NCBI RefSeq assembly: GCF_032062135.1
Contig: NC_092868.1
Span: 49,271,163-49,335,162 of the forward strand
DNA length: 64,000 nucleotides
Source of the DNA: Pyxicephalus adspersus
Lineage: Eukaryota > Chordata > Amphibia > Anura > Pyxicephalidae
Reading direction: 5' to 3'
Positions 42,954 to 56,439 of the stretch are shown piece by piece. Both the position numbers and the translations under genes were made by a program. The notes beneath the pieces were generated by a model. It searched no databases. It saw nothing but the letters and a program-made list of their open reading frames with translations, and was not told the DNA's origin. Position 1 is the stretch's first letter. Each line of letters starts with the position of its first letter.

Positions 42954-43131
42954 GGCCCCCCTCGATTAATTGCAGCTTATTTTTGTGCAAAGCTTGCTGT
43001 AGGGGGACAACCCCCCCTTCCAAAAAAAACTGCTCCAGCTCTTAACCCATAGAATGCCAGGAGGGGTGCAAAGCCTGAGCTGATCAGGGCTTGGCAGGCT
43101 GAAAGAGAAAAAAAAAGAGGGGGGGTATGGT

Positions 43132-43138
43132 TTTTATA
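43132..43138 (-). promoter_or_regulatory. Possible TATA box of CHD5
   Basis: TATAAAA on the minus strand, about 180 bp upstream of the CHD5 ATG. Initiation would then fall near 43105. The surrounding sequence is nearly symmetrical (TTTTATAAAA), so it could also serve the plus strand. There is no transcript evidence. Confidence 0.35.
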
Positions 43139-43273
43139 AAAGATGGCTGCCTATTTCTTTTTTTTTAAGGAGCAATGCCCCCCCTTCTCTTCTCTCTCCC
43201 CCTCTCTGCCCAAATCTCTCAGTCTGAAAATAAAAGAGAGAGAGACAAAACTGGAATACACATGCCCAGATTG

Positions 43274-43280
43274 TGACGTC
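43274..43280. promoter_or_regulatory. CRE-like site
   Basis: TGACGTC, one base short of the TGACGTCA palindrome, 6 bp from the X-box and about 320 bp upstream of the CHD5 start codon. Confidence 0.35.
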
Positions 43281-43286
43281 CAGTCT

Positions 43287-43302
43287 GGTTGCCCAGGCAA
43301 CC
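43287..43302. promoter_or_regulatory. RFX-type X-box, near-perfect palindrome
   Basis: GGTTGCCCAGGCAACC: two 7-bp half-sites GGTTGCC/GGCAACC around a 2-bp centre, the consensus form of an RFX-family X-box (GTTGCCNNGGCAAC). It lies about 335 bp upstream of the CHD5 ATG. RFX binding is inferred from the motif. Confidence 0.55.
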
Positions 43303-44044
43303 ACATCCCATAATTTTGGCACAACTAGTTAGTAGTGCTGCCAGAGGTGACTAAGTTCAGGACTAGTTAGCTGGTGGTAGGTAAGAGAAGGAGGCGGGGG
43401 GGTCAGGGTATTTTTTTTTTTTGCATGGGGGAAATAGATGTTGCTGTGAATGTGATTCCTCCATCCATCCATGCTACAATCATTTCTGCACTGCTGGGGT
43501 TACCTGTGTCTGCAGCTCAGTGACAGCTCAGTGACAGCACAGTGACAGCTCAATGACAGCTGACACGCCCCCTACCTCCTGAGCAGCCCCTCACTGGGTG
43601 GGATGGAAACTTACAACAATGTATCCAACAAAAATAATCACTGATCAGATGTTAAAGGAACAGACCACTCCAAAAAGTTCTTTTTTTTAATTTCTTATAA
43701 ACAGCACAATCTGAGGATCTGATGAAGGCTTAAAGAGAACCTGTTGCTAGAAAAGGCATTTTAGCAAAAATAGTTTCATCAGGTGATATGTGCATTATAA
43801 ACATATAGTACATTTATATACAGGGTGAAGTAAGAGTAGGTGGACTGCAGTTTGAGCACTTGCGTTGATAACATTTTCAGAGATTTTGTATTGTAATATT
43901 GTATAGAATAAAATGTAATTGTAAATGTAATAATTGTTTATCAAAATTTAATTGTATTAGTCAATGTAATTGTATATGTAATCTCAAAATAAATCATATC
44001 ATTTACTGTCCACCTACTTTTGGTTCACTCTGTATATATTTTAA

Positions 44045-44092
44045 TATATATATATAGATAGATATAGATAGATAGATATATATATATATATA
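44045..44092. repeat. TA/GATA microsatellite
   Basis: Alternating TA with GATA steps, next to a SINE-like family B copy. Confidence 0.95.
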
Positions 44093-44099
44093 AAATTAT

Positions 44100-44360
44100 T
44101 ATTAATAATATTATTACTACTATTAATAAACAGTATCTATAAAGCGCCACCATATTACACAGCGCTGTACATTAAATAGGGGTTGCAAATGACAAATAGA
44201 TACAGACAGTGACACAGGAGGAGAGGACCCTGCCCCGAAGAGCTTACAATCTAGGAGGTGGGGGAAGTAACACACAATAGGAGGGGGATATGGAGTGGTG
44301 GGGAGTAGTGAGGGTTTTAAAATACGGAACATGGGTCCAAAGGAGCTTACAATCTAATAT
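44100..44360 (-). repeat. SINE-like family B, long form
   Basis: Inverted copy. Beyond the usual 'gaagagcttacaatctagga' it continues through 'gtagtgagggttttaaaa' and 'gagcttacaatctaatata', an extended 5' part shared with 49805-50065 and 55375-55660. Confidence 0.8.
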
Positions 44361-44369
44361 AGTACAGGG

Positions 44370-44545
44370 GAGGTATCGGGTATAACAAATACTATATTTG
44401 TATTAGGTATTAGGGGTATAACAAATACTATATTTGTCAAATACTATATTTGTATTAGGTATTAGGGGTATAACAAATATTATATTTGTATTAGGTATTA
44501 GGGCTATACCAAATACTATATTTGTATTAGGTGTTAGCAGTATAC
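44370..44545. repeat. Tandem repeat, about 36 bp, roughly 5 units
   Basis: Units contain 'gtataacaaatactatattt' followed by 'gtattaggtattaggg'. The same array occurs at 50060-50200 after another family B copy. Confidence 0.9.
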
Positions 44546-44839
44546 AAACAATGACACAGGAGTAGGAGAGGACTCTGTCCAGAAGAGCTTACAATCTAAG
44601 ATGTGGGAGAAATAGCATACTAATATAAACCTCCAGCAAAAGAAATAAATAGTTAATGTAGCACTGGGGAGCCTATGAATAATGAAGCATTCCTTTATGG
44701 AATAGGATATATTAATATATTATTATATAGGATAGGATATAATAATAGTAGGATATAATAGGCTATACCTGAGTGCCCACCTTTGGAATGGGACATCAAC
44801 AGTTACAGCAAACTCAAGTGATGCTCTAGAGAAGCCATT

Positions 44840-45320
44840 CTCACCCCTTAGGAACACTTGATTTTGTTTTTAGATGCCATTAAAAACATTTTTTGGAGGA
44901 ATACCGGTCTCTTAACTTGGTTGCAGTGGAAATAGTGCCCCCTACAGGGGGGGCTGGATTAATACATTAAAAGACACCTAACACAATGAAGCAATGCAGC
45001 TGGCTTTACCGAGAGGTGTTGGCCCCTGAAATACGCCAGTGTCATCTAATCAGCGTTCAAGGAACCTCCAGCAACCACAGGAGCAGCCTTTATACCATTC
45101 AGGTCTTGGGGAACCCCAGCTATAGTTACAATATTCACAGCTCACAGTGTATTAGTGTGGTGGTCAGTGGGAAGAATGGTTTTACATTTTTAGACATTGG
45201 GAAGAATGTCACCCATACAGATAGCCAAAAACATCATTGATGTCACCTAAACTGGAGAGACACAAATTTCTCATTGCTCAAGGAACCCCTAGAAAGCTCT
45301 GAAGGGACCCTGGTTAGGAA
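44840..45320. repeat. MITE-like repeats, two related pieces
   Basis: 44840-45119 resembles 38840-39130 ('ctggctttaccgagaggtgt' versus a diverged version). 45120-45320 is a copy of the 14195-14458 family with 'gtggtcagtgggaagaatg' and 'gaatgtcacccatacagata'. Confidence 0.6.
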
Positions 45321-45639
45321 ACACAGCCCTGGGGGAACCCTGAGAATGGTTGTTGTATTGCATTGCCCTTTGTTCTTCTTCTGGTTACTACCTAATGTGA
45401 TGTAATGTGATAAGGAAAGGAGCAGAAGAGCTGGGTCAGCATTGACAGTAAATAGAAACCCTCTGAAAATGAGAGGGGTAGAGGAAGGGAAGGGACTGGG
45501 CTAGGAAAATGATTCCCTAAAAAGTCATATTTTCTTGCAGGTTTAGAGGTATTATGCAAGTTAAAACTTTTTATAAGAAAGGAAACCTTGCCAAAGGGGC
45601 ATTTAAAGCAACAGTAAACCAAAGCATGTCTCCATAAAA

Positions 45640-46800
45640 ACCTTCACTCCTGACCCCTGCACTCAGGAATTTATACACTCATGACCCCTGTAATGTGAAT
45701 AATACATGCTGCTGACTTCAGCACTCAGTATTTTACATACTCCCTACCTCTGTATTATGAACATTACATGGTCCTTACTCCTGCATGCAGTAATTTACAT
45801 ATTCTTTACCCCTGTATTATAAACACTACATATTCCTGACCCCTGTATTGTTAATATTTCATAATCCTGACTCCTGCACTCAGTATTTTACATATTCCCA
45901 ACCTCTGTATTATGAAAGTTACATACTCATGACCCTCCACTCAGTTTTTTACATAAATCTGACCCTTGTATTATTAACATAACTTACTCCTGACCCCTGC
46001 ACTCAGTATTTTACGTTCTCCCAACGTCTGTATTCTAAACATTACATACTCCTGACCCCGCACTCGGAATTTTACATACTTCCAACCTCTGTATTATAAA
46101 CATTACATGCTCCTGACCCTGCACTCAGGATTTTACATACTCCTGACCCCTATATTATGAACATTACTTACTCTTGACCCCTGTACTCAGTATCATATAT
46201 ACACCTGACATTGAACATTTCTGAACTCAGAAGATCGGGGACATCTAGTGTCAGAAAGGTATTACTACAGGGGACAGTTCTGGAGCAGGTGTAAGTATTA
46301 CCTTATAACATCTATAATATGAACATTACATACTCCTGACCACTGTAATATGAAAGTTACATACTCCTGACCCTCCACTCAGTTTTTTACATAAATCTGA
46401 CCCCTGTATTATTAACATGACTTACTCCTGACCCCTGCACTCAGTATTTTACGTTCTCCCAACGTCTGTATTCTAAACATTACATACTCCTGACCCTGCA
46501 CTCGGAATTTTACATACTTCCAACCTTTGTATTATAAACATTACATGCTCCTGACCCTGCACTCAGGATTTTACATACTCCCATCCTCTGTATTATAAAC
46601 ATTACATACTCCTGACCCTGCACTCAGGATTTTACATAATCCTGACCCCTATATTATGAATATTACTTACTCTTGACCCCTGTACTCAGTATCATATATA
46701 CACCTGACATTGAACATTTCTGAACTCAGAAGACCGGGGACATCTAGTGTCAGAAAGGTATTACTACAGGGGACAGTTCTGGAGCAGGTGTAAGTATTAC
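45640..46800. repeat. About 61-bp tandem repeat with a block duplication
   Basis: Units alternate 'tacatactcctgacccctgc', 'actcagtattttacatact' and 'cctctgtattatgaacat'. The block 45913-46301 is repeated at 46351-46800. The offset grows from 438 to 499 bp because the second block contains one extra 61-bp unit. Both blocks end in the same non-repeat segment 'cagttctggagcaggtgtaa'. Confidence 0.9.
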
Positions 46801-47629
46801 AGTCAGAGAACTTTAGGGTTTTAAATCTGATTTCTGGATGGGTTAATATACAATATACATAGGCAGGAATCTTTTTGAATTTAGTATTGGGTACTTGTGA
46901 ACCGCAGAGGGACTGAAAGACAATCAGGTGTGCTGCATGCACATGTAATGACAAGGGACAAGCTGGGTGAAGGAATGAACACAGTAATAACTCATTATGC
47001 AGATGATCCTTGATTGTCCAATCACAGGCTGGAGGTGGGAAGGTGACCTAGCTGTATTCCTTAACTGCAGTAGAGAAAAGTGTGGTTATCATGCTGGCTG
47101 TGCTCATCACTCTAATTCATTTATATTTCATCCATGTATTTAGATGTTTGGCCGGAGTTCAGTGTTATGATTACATTAGAGAAACATCATCTTATATGGT
47201 CTTTGATCTGGCAAATGCACCAGACGAGTTCACAACATGGCTTTGTGAACAGATACAGTGTAGATGTAACTTTAATGATATTTCCCAGCTGTGTGTGCAT
47301 TGTGCTGATAGGGAGTAATTCTCTTCCTCTGGGGATTCCATATGCTGTTCATTTTCCAGCTGTGCTGCACACTGTCCACCGTCTGCAAACAATCGTATGT
47401 TATCTTATCAGCCGGGATATTAGAATGAATAAAGGAAATGTACAGAAGCTGACCTCCTTCTGAAAATGTTGTGTGCCTGGCTGGAACACCCGGTGAGTTA
47501 CCAACATGGAGCAAGCATGCAGACAGAAGGGCGGGTGAGAAAGGCTTGATGCCAATGGATTACACATGGTACATCATGTACAGTCATCGCATTCTAGACC
47601 TCTCTGGTCAGTTTTACTGGCACCGATGA

Positions 47630-47815
47630 TCTTTTTGGCTATCTGTAGGGGTGACATTCTTCCCACTGGCCATCATTGTAAGAGACATTTATCCCACTGA
47701 CCACTCCAATGTGAGCTGTGGACATAGTAATCTTAGAAGAGGTTCCCTGAAGACCTAAAAGTTATTTCAAGGGTTCCCCCATGTTAAGAAGGTTGGAAAA
47801 AGCTGCTATAGAATC
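47630..47815. repeat. MITE of the 14195-14458 family, inverted
   Basis: It contains 'gatctttttggctatctgta', 'ggtgacattcttcccactgg' and 'gttatttcaagggttcccc', the reverse complement of the family. Confidence 0.6.
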
Positions 47816-48004
47816 TCATAGCATTCACCATAGTATATCCCACCTGTAAATAATATTCACCAATACCAATATTCTGCACAAGAAAGACTGGGACAATTTT
47901 CACTTCCGATTTGATAAAAGAATCATAGCAGCCAACCCATTGCAAGAGATGGATTTTAGGGTTAGGATAGGACATCAATATATTGTATGTGTTGGTGAAT
48001 ACCC

Positions 48005-48175
48005 CCACCTACTAGATTGTAAGCTCTTCGGGGCAGGGTCCTCTACTCCTGTATCACTGTCTGTATTAGTCTGTCATTTGCAATCCCTATTTAATGTACA
48101 GTGCTGCATAATATGTTGGCGCTATATAAATCCTGTTTATTATTAATAATAATAATAATAATAATAATAACTTGT
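48005..48175 (+). repeat. SINE-like family B copy
   Basis: 'agattgtaagctcttcgggg' through 'gcgctatataaatcctgttt' and a (TAA)n tail. Confidence 0.85.
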
Positions 48176-48594
48176 CATGTGTATGGATGATAGAATATTT
48201 ACCCAATTGAAGTTACAACCACTTTCTATCTAAGAAAAAGGATTGGAAGGGCTGAATATTGTACATGTGTGCTGGCTTTTTAGGATTAATATCCGATTGA
48301 TTTCTGATTGGAATAATCAGATTAGTCAGTTGAATGCAAAATTGTCAGCAGATCTGCTCATATGTACTAAGAACCCAATACACTTCTTCCAATATAAAGC
48401 TGCCATACTTTGTTTTCAATAGATTTGATTTTAGATTTAAAAAACTCAGAATCTTATAAACATCATTTGAGAACTAGGGCATTTAGGAATTTACACATAG
48501 GAATCACATAGGATTCCATAGGATCATAGGAGTCACATAGGAATTTATTTGTGCACTTTTTTATGCAACTGTAATTGCCCCACTGACGAATCAC

Positions 48595-48925
48595 ATTCAG
48601 CCATTCTCAACTAGAAGTCTGTGGAACCCCAGATTTCCTCCAGAGTTTGCTAGGTGTTCCTCGAGCTGTTGCTGATGGACCTTCCATGGAATGATGCCAG
48701 CATAGTCTGGGGCTGACACCGCTTAGTAGAGCCAGTTGCATGACTCCAATGACGTATTTAGTTTTCTAAAAGGGTATTCTAACCACCACTGTAAGGGGGT
48801 ATTCTTTCCACTGAGCACCAATTTAACAGTTTTTTCCCCACTGACCTCCAATAAATTGGTTTTAGCAGGGGTTCCCCAGGACCTGAAAGTTTCTTCAAGG
48901 GTTCCTGCACTTGAAATGTTTATGA
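48595..48925. repeat. MITE-like repeat, inverted relative to 38840-39130
   Basis: It shares 'agagccagttgcatgac' and 'ctttcttcaagggttcc'-like segments with the other copies, in reverse. Boundaries are approximate. Confidence 0.5.
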
Positions 48926-49804
48926 TATTATAAACAACACTGCAGCTTGATGAATCAGGACAATTTTTATGTTCAGACAGCAGAGATACACAACGTTCGT
49001 GTGGGCAGATAGGAAAATAAAAGAAAACTTGTGCTGTGAAATAACATCGATGTGCATCTGCTGAATCATTGCATTCACATAGAACCTGTGCAGATCAACC
49101 TGAGCATAGAATAAAGCAATGCCAACATGAAAACAGGGGATCCAGAAATATTGGCAGCTGGCTATACAGGGAAGTCTCAATTAAACAATTGCCCATACTT
49201 GATATCACTGTGTGATTGGTAAGAACCAGTAGGGAAGGGCTGTTTTTTTTAGAAGGGTGACTATTCCCAGAGACCCAATGGATAGAATGGCAGAAAATAC
49301 AGAAAGCTAGAAGGCTGTGCATTTGGGCCCCCCACTTCATAGTTGTTCTACTCCTCCCTAGAATTAGAGGTGGCTTAGCAAAGGAGTGCCACCAACTTTG
49401 ACAAAAATAAGGTTCCTCCTTTTCTCTCTTTATAACATGCTAATAAATATTACCATTACAGTTCTTTATTTTAGCCCAGTGCTGCTTTATTTACATCAAG
49501 TGCCAACATTATGCAACACTGGTAAATGGCCTCTATGCATGCTAATCATGGTTGGTGGTACAAAGCATCCTGAAACCATTACAGCACCGTGCCTCAGTAC
49601 TCCTCTATAGACCCCTCAATCCTGATAGGAGGGCTGACTGTTGGAAGGAGTTATGTAAATATCAAAATGTCTTCTTTGGGTGTTCATAAATCCCTGTCCT
49701 CTTGAACTTGAATTATTAAATTGTATTTTTATAGCACCAACATATTACCCAGCGCTGTACAATAAGTACGGGCTGCCAATGACACAGGAGGAGAGGACCT
49801 TTTA

Positions 49805-50065
49805 ATATTTTTATTAAACAGAATTTTTATAGCGCCATATTACACAGCTCTGTATATTAAATAGGGTTGCAAATGACAAACAGATACAGACAGTGACACA
49901 GGAGGAGCAGAGGTCCCTGCTCCGAAAAGCTTACAATCTAGGAGGTGGGGGAAGTAACACACAAAAGGATAGGAGATCTGTAGTGGTGGGAAGTAGTGAG
50001 GGTTTTAAAAGACAAAAGATGGGTCCAAAAGAGCTTACAATCTAATACAGTACAGAGAAGGTATT
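49805..50065 (-). repeat. SINE-like family B, long form
   Basis: Inverted copy with the same extended part as 44100-44360. A shorter fragment precedes it at 49725-49800. Confidence 0.8.
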
Positions 50066-50200
50066 AGGAGTATAACAAATACTATATTTGTATTAGGTAT
50101 ATAACAAATAGTATATTTGTATTAGGTATTAAGGGTACAACAAATAATATAAATATAGTAAGTATTAGGGGTATAACAAATACTATATTGTAACTATATT
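50060..50200. repeat. Tandem repeat related to 44370-44545
   Basis: 'agtataacaaatactatatt' units with 'gtattaggta' linkers. About four diverged units. Confidence 0.85.
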
Positions 50201-50689
50201 TGTAACCATCCCCTGCTTTATTGTCTCAATGCAACATCAGAACACCAAGGGATTATAATGAAAAAGATCCTCACATTCACTAATACGTTTGCAAAGCCCA
50301 TGGTGAAACAAACAGCTTTTTCTTCAGAACTAAAAAAGTTAGGAATTTGCAACAAAGTTTGTTAAAATCCTTGCAATATGCAATCACCACCAAGATAGGA
50401 TTTTGCAACAAAAGTCCCACTTTCCATGTGTGTTCAGATTACTCATGATAGCAAACAGTTAGTACAATGGAGATTATAAATGGGGTGCAGCAAACATTAT
50501 AAAAGTAAAAAATGCTCTCTAGGTTTACTTGGTTGTTATACACATCACTGCATTTTGCACCCAAAGACCGTATTTGTCGGTATAATGAGACAAGCCAGTC
50601 TTGGTTTCTCGGCAAAAGCAAATAAATTAGATTTACCACCTTTTGCTGTAACTAAGCTGGTGATTTTTTTCCTCTCCTAGAAATATTTT

Positions 50690-51120
50690 GTGATAAACGT
50701 CAGTTCTGAGTTGCTTTTCCCGCACATAGTTGCTGTTCGCTAACTGTAAGAAATAACTTCAAATTCAAACCACTTTCAAGCCTAAATCTCATTAGCTCTG
50801 CAATGGAGACCAGATATTGAATAATTTGAAATCAAAGGCATATAAAGCGCTGGCGGAGGGAAATTGAAACATTTTCTTCCAATTCAGAGCTTTAGATAAA
50901 TTGCTTCCGGAAGAGTTCCCTAACATCTTTCATTGTGTTTATCTATGCAGTGGCGTGTTTTAACCTCGCCGATGTTCTGGAAAAAGCCCAAAGCTGTGTC
51001 TTATAATGCAATGCATATGTAATAAAGTCGAGTTATTTTGCATTCGTGGCTGAAGATCTGCCTGTCATTAAAATTAGGGTCACCTTTTCTATTTCAATAA
51101 AACTTGGAACAATCACAACA
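50690..51120. other. Candidate conserved non-coding element 5' of CHD5
   Basis: Unique-looking sequence about 8 kb upstream of CHD5, with no tie to any repeat in the window. It contains several POU/homeodomain-like words (ATGCAATGCATATGTAATAA, CATTAAAATTA). It is proposed from composition alone. Confidence 0.3.
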
Positions 51121-52589
51121 TAGAAAATAGACCACCGGCCTTCAGAGCTGTGAGCAGATGAATGTTAAGTGAGCTTTGTACTTGTATGGTGTTGTTTACA
51201 GAGAACCTGTCGCAGTTTGGTTTATGCAAGAATCTGAATGTTCGGGAAAATTATTTTAATATGCAATTACTTAGAAAAGATTTTTTACTTGCTACATACC
51301 TTTGCCAAAAGGTTCCCCAATGACACAGGAGGTAAATTCCCCTTTCCTTCCCCCCTATAGTAACACTTATTGATACTTTACTTCCTTGACTTCCCTGCAG
51401 ATGATACTCTGCTTTTTTCCAACACTTTGAGTGAGAGGGGCAGTGACATCAACACTTACAATGCAGAATTATTGGATCATTGCTGAAATGATACCACCCT
51501 GGTCAGGGTATACTCACTTGTCTGCATTCTGTATCAGGCTGCCATCTTTCTTTTTTACGCCCTGTCGGGTTGATGAGACTCCAGCATTTCTATTTTGGAA
51601 AGCACAGGGGAAACTGGGATTTCAAAGTATACTGGCAACCAACACATGGGCAGCTCTGCGTTTGCAAGTTATTCAGGACAATCAGGCAGAAGGACATCGC
51701 CTGTCTCTTTCTGCAATACCCCACTCGGTCCAACATTTTTTAAAAAATTGAACTTTAGCTCCACTTCTATAAAACCCTGGGAAATTGGTTGATTGACTCT
51801 CATTCAACAGAAAGGCTGGTGACATCTAGTGGTAGAAATACTAAGGGGGATAGATCTGAATTTAAGCAAATGCTTTTTTTTTTTTAAACTTTAGATAGTC
51901 GCACTTGTCCACCATGGCACTTTGTAATAATGTCTTATACATCACAACTTGTATTGCATAAAGGGAGCCCTACTTACCATGTGTTGGGCTGAGCTGCTTA
52001 GATTAATTTGGGTGAAACGGCATCATACAATACGAACCCTATTGCAACACAGCGGCTAACAGATAATTTTCTTTTGAAAGTCTATGTACTGTACAGCAAT
52101 GGCTATAAAATATATAGAGTGTTGCACTGCTTGCAGCAAAATTTGGCGTTCCCAATGTTGAACAGTCAGATTGCTAATACTGCACTACAGAACCTGATAA
52201 ATTCACCCACCTACTAGAACTGAGAAATGATTATGACCAACAAAATCTCTTTTGGATAATTATTCCCTGCAATTATAGTATTACATGAAACAGGCCAGAC
52301 CAGCTCTTTACTGGCTGTTGAAATACTAAAAAGCCTGATTGTCAATCAAATTGGAAATTTATGCTTGTAAAGATAGGTGAAGTGAAGCTTTAGCCTTGTA
52401 AAGCTGAACTGAGCTACACAAGAGGCATGTGTATTTTTACATAAATCTCCTTGTATTCTCTAGATCTCCTTGTATTTCCCACAGATCTGTGCAGTAAAAC
52501 AATTTGAGAGGCTGCACTGTGCTTGTAAAGTCCACTCATGGCTGCTTTCTTTTAGTGGAAAATGACTAGTCTTCTATACACCACTGGCA

Positions 52590-52611
52590 AAAAAAAAAAA
52601 AAAAAAAAAAA
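52590..52611. repeat. Poly(A) run
   Basis: About 22 consecutive A residues on the plus strand. Confidence 0.95.
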
Positions 52612-53013
52612 ACAGAAAACAAAATGCTGATGGATTTTAATACTTTGCTCTCGCCTACAGAAAAAGTGAACCCAGACAGCTGGAGAATAAAAAGATTATA
52701 ACCTTATTTCTGGCTTCTCAAGGCTTCTTTCCCTACAGTTGTTTGGGCAAACACTCCCACAAAGCCACTTGTTTTGTACCAGTCATAAAGCAAACCACTT
52801 CTGATATCATGTAAAATACAGGCCCAACAACCCTATATTGTACATAGAGACATCAAAGACAACCCCACATTTTGAGGCTGAAGATTACGTAAGGAGGAGG
52901 AAAGACTTATGGAGGGTAAGAACATTATAAGGCTCTTCAAGAACTTAGCAGACAAGCTATTGCATTTCTTACCCTGTAGAACAGATAACACTGACACCCA
53001 ATGTGTTCTCATT

Positions 53014-53019
53014 TTTATT
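53014..53019 (-). promoter_or_regulatory. Poly(A) signal of RPL22
   Basis: AATAAA on the minus strand 45 bp after the stop codon, giving a very short 3' UTR, as is usual for ribosomal protein mRNAs. Cleavage is expected near 52990-53000. Confidence 0.8.
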
Positions 53020-53063
53020 TTGGGTTATACAAAACAAAAAAAATTGATATCCAGATCAAACAC

Positions 53064-54629
<1,566 letters not shown>

Positions 54630-55374
54630 TCAAATCTGAAAACTAAGATTTACAGTAATGTTCCCCGCTGCTCTGTCTAAAATATCAGCACCTTGTACAA
54701 GCTAATAGAAAATCATGGAGAATGACAGGAGCCCATATTCAGGACTACAGGCCGCAGAAAAGATTTAATTCTCTTTTCAGATAATGGAACTGCCAAGCAA
54801 TAAACACTTCCGAGACTTATAGGGGTTTTCGCTTTATAAATAGGATATAAAACGGTTACATTATTAAGGATTTTCATGAATGAAAAAAAGAAAAAAAAAA
54901 AACATATGGTAATTCCAGCAACCTCACTGAGTTTATTTGCATGAGGTGTTTCTTATCCGGTTACTTACCAGAGAGATGAAAGGATTCAGTATGTATAACA
55001 CTAATCAACTTTGTAAAGGCAGAAGCTCCTGCAAGGCTGAAAATGTACTAAAACTAAACTAAAAAAAGGCATCACTGAGGACATTGGCTGCCTTTTTCTC
55101 ACTTGTTTGCAAGCCAAACAAAGCCACCTTACCTCACAAGCTAACACAACTTATACGTTACATGTCCTTGGACTGCAAATGAGCTGCACATTAAAAGGCT
55201 ACCAAATTGGCCAGCGACAATGTATTTAAACTGGGCAATATGAATTCTGTCAGCAGCTATGCAAGAAGCTCTGCTCCATTCTTAGATACAAAGGTGCCGA
55301 TTTAGGGAGGACGCTGACTGAGCTCACAACTTTGCTCCTAAACATCTTTGCATTTACATCAGTAGTCTGCACCA

Positions 55375-55660
55375 TTTATTCATCTTATATAGCCCTAATA
55401 CCTTCTCTGTACTATATTAGATTGTAAACTCTTTTGGACCCATCTTTTGTCTTTTAAAACTGTCACTACTCCCCACCACTACAGATCTCCCAGCCTTTTG
55501 TGCGTTACTTCCCCCACCTCCTAGATTGTAAGCTCTTCAGGGCAGGGTCCCCTCCTCCTGTGTCACTGTCTGTATCTGTCTGTTATTTGCAACCCCTATG
55601 TAATGTACAGCGCAGCATAATATGTTGGAACTATATAAATCCTGTTTATTAATAATCTTA
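55375..55660 (+). repeat. SINE-like family B, long form
   Basis: Sense copy: 'agattgtaaactcttttgga', 'cttttgtcttttaaaactg', then the common part 'ctcctagattgtaagctctt' and the tail. Confidence 0.85.
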
Positions 55661-55708
55661 TCTGAGATTAAAGTAGCCTGCTATAAGGTGGAAAGCACCA
55701 AGACCTAA

Positions 55709-56124
55709 GGCTACATACACACGTGCAATAATTATCATTGGAAGCGAACGATTAATGACTGATCGATAATCATTAACAAGTGCACAACGACTGGCCAACA
55801 ATGACGACGAGCGTCGCTGGAAACGAACGACTGTCCTGGTCGATCTGATTAAGTGACGATTGTTCGCTATCTATTGTGTGTGCAGTCGTTCATTGATCGT
55901 GGATTATTCTATGGTACACTTCGCCGGTACATGTCACTTCGTGCACCGTTCAAATGATCGTAAGTAGCGAGTACGTTATTGGTGGATCATATTTGAATGA
56001 TCATATCGTTTCAGCATGTACAGAATTGTGCACAATACGATCGTTCAAAATATTAGTGAACGATCGTTGATCAGTCGTTAAGCGTTTGTTTTCCAACAAC
56101 AATTATTGCACTGTGTACCTAGCC
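55709..56124. mobile_element. Harbinger-type MITE, 416 bp, TAA target duplication
   Basis: The left end is GGCTACATACACACGTGC and the right end, inverted, GGCTAGGTACACAGTGCAAT. After these the inverted repeats continue for some 60 bp with indels (AATAATT...TTGGAA...ACGACTGATC). Both flanks are TAA, the 3-bp TWA-type duplication of PIF/Harbinger elements. The interior is rich in CGATCGTT-like words and has no coding sequence. Confidence 0.8.
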
Positions 56125-56439
56125 TAAGTTATGTACACACTAGAAAACTGGTCAAAACAAATGGTTACTGACACACTTTGAAAGCATACATAAAAGGATG
56201 ACAACCTATATTCATTTTCTTGGGTGCAACATACACTGCATTCTGATGAAGTGATACTAATCTGTCCTCTTTTGCTTGTACAAATGTCATTAGGACAATA
56301 AACGATCATTCACTCAACTACTCATGTGGTGGGTAGGCGTCTGATCTGCAAACAATCTCAGCTGCGGTCAGTACAGAAGTTTGCTGAGCTCTATGTATAA
56401 TCACATTGATGCCGATTTATTATTTTTTGAGCAGAATGG

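Larger units (their letters stand above)
43303..52990. other. CHD5-RPL22 intergenic spacer
   Basis: About 10 kb between the CHD5 promoter and the RPL22 poly(A) site. It contains the tandem arrays at 44370-44545, 45640-46800 and 50060-50200, SINE copies and MITE fragments. Unique stretches at 46810-47480, 50250-51120 and 51400-52580 show no protein or RNA gene I can support. Confidence 0.8.

Noticed and set aside
43085..43130. Intron acceptor in the CHD5 5' UTR (pyrimidine tract then CTTTCAG on the minus strand)
   Set aside because: The sequence is compatible with an acceptor, but the nearby TATA-like box and lack of a matching upstream exon give no way to decide, so it was not annotated.
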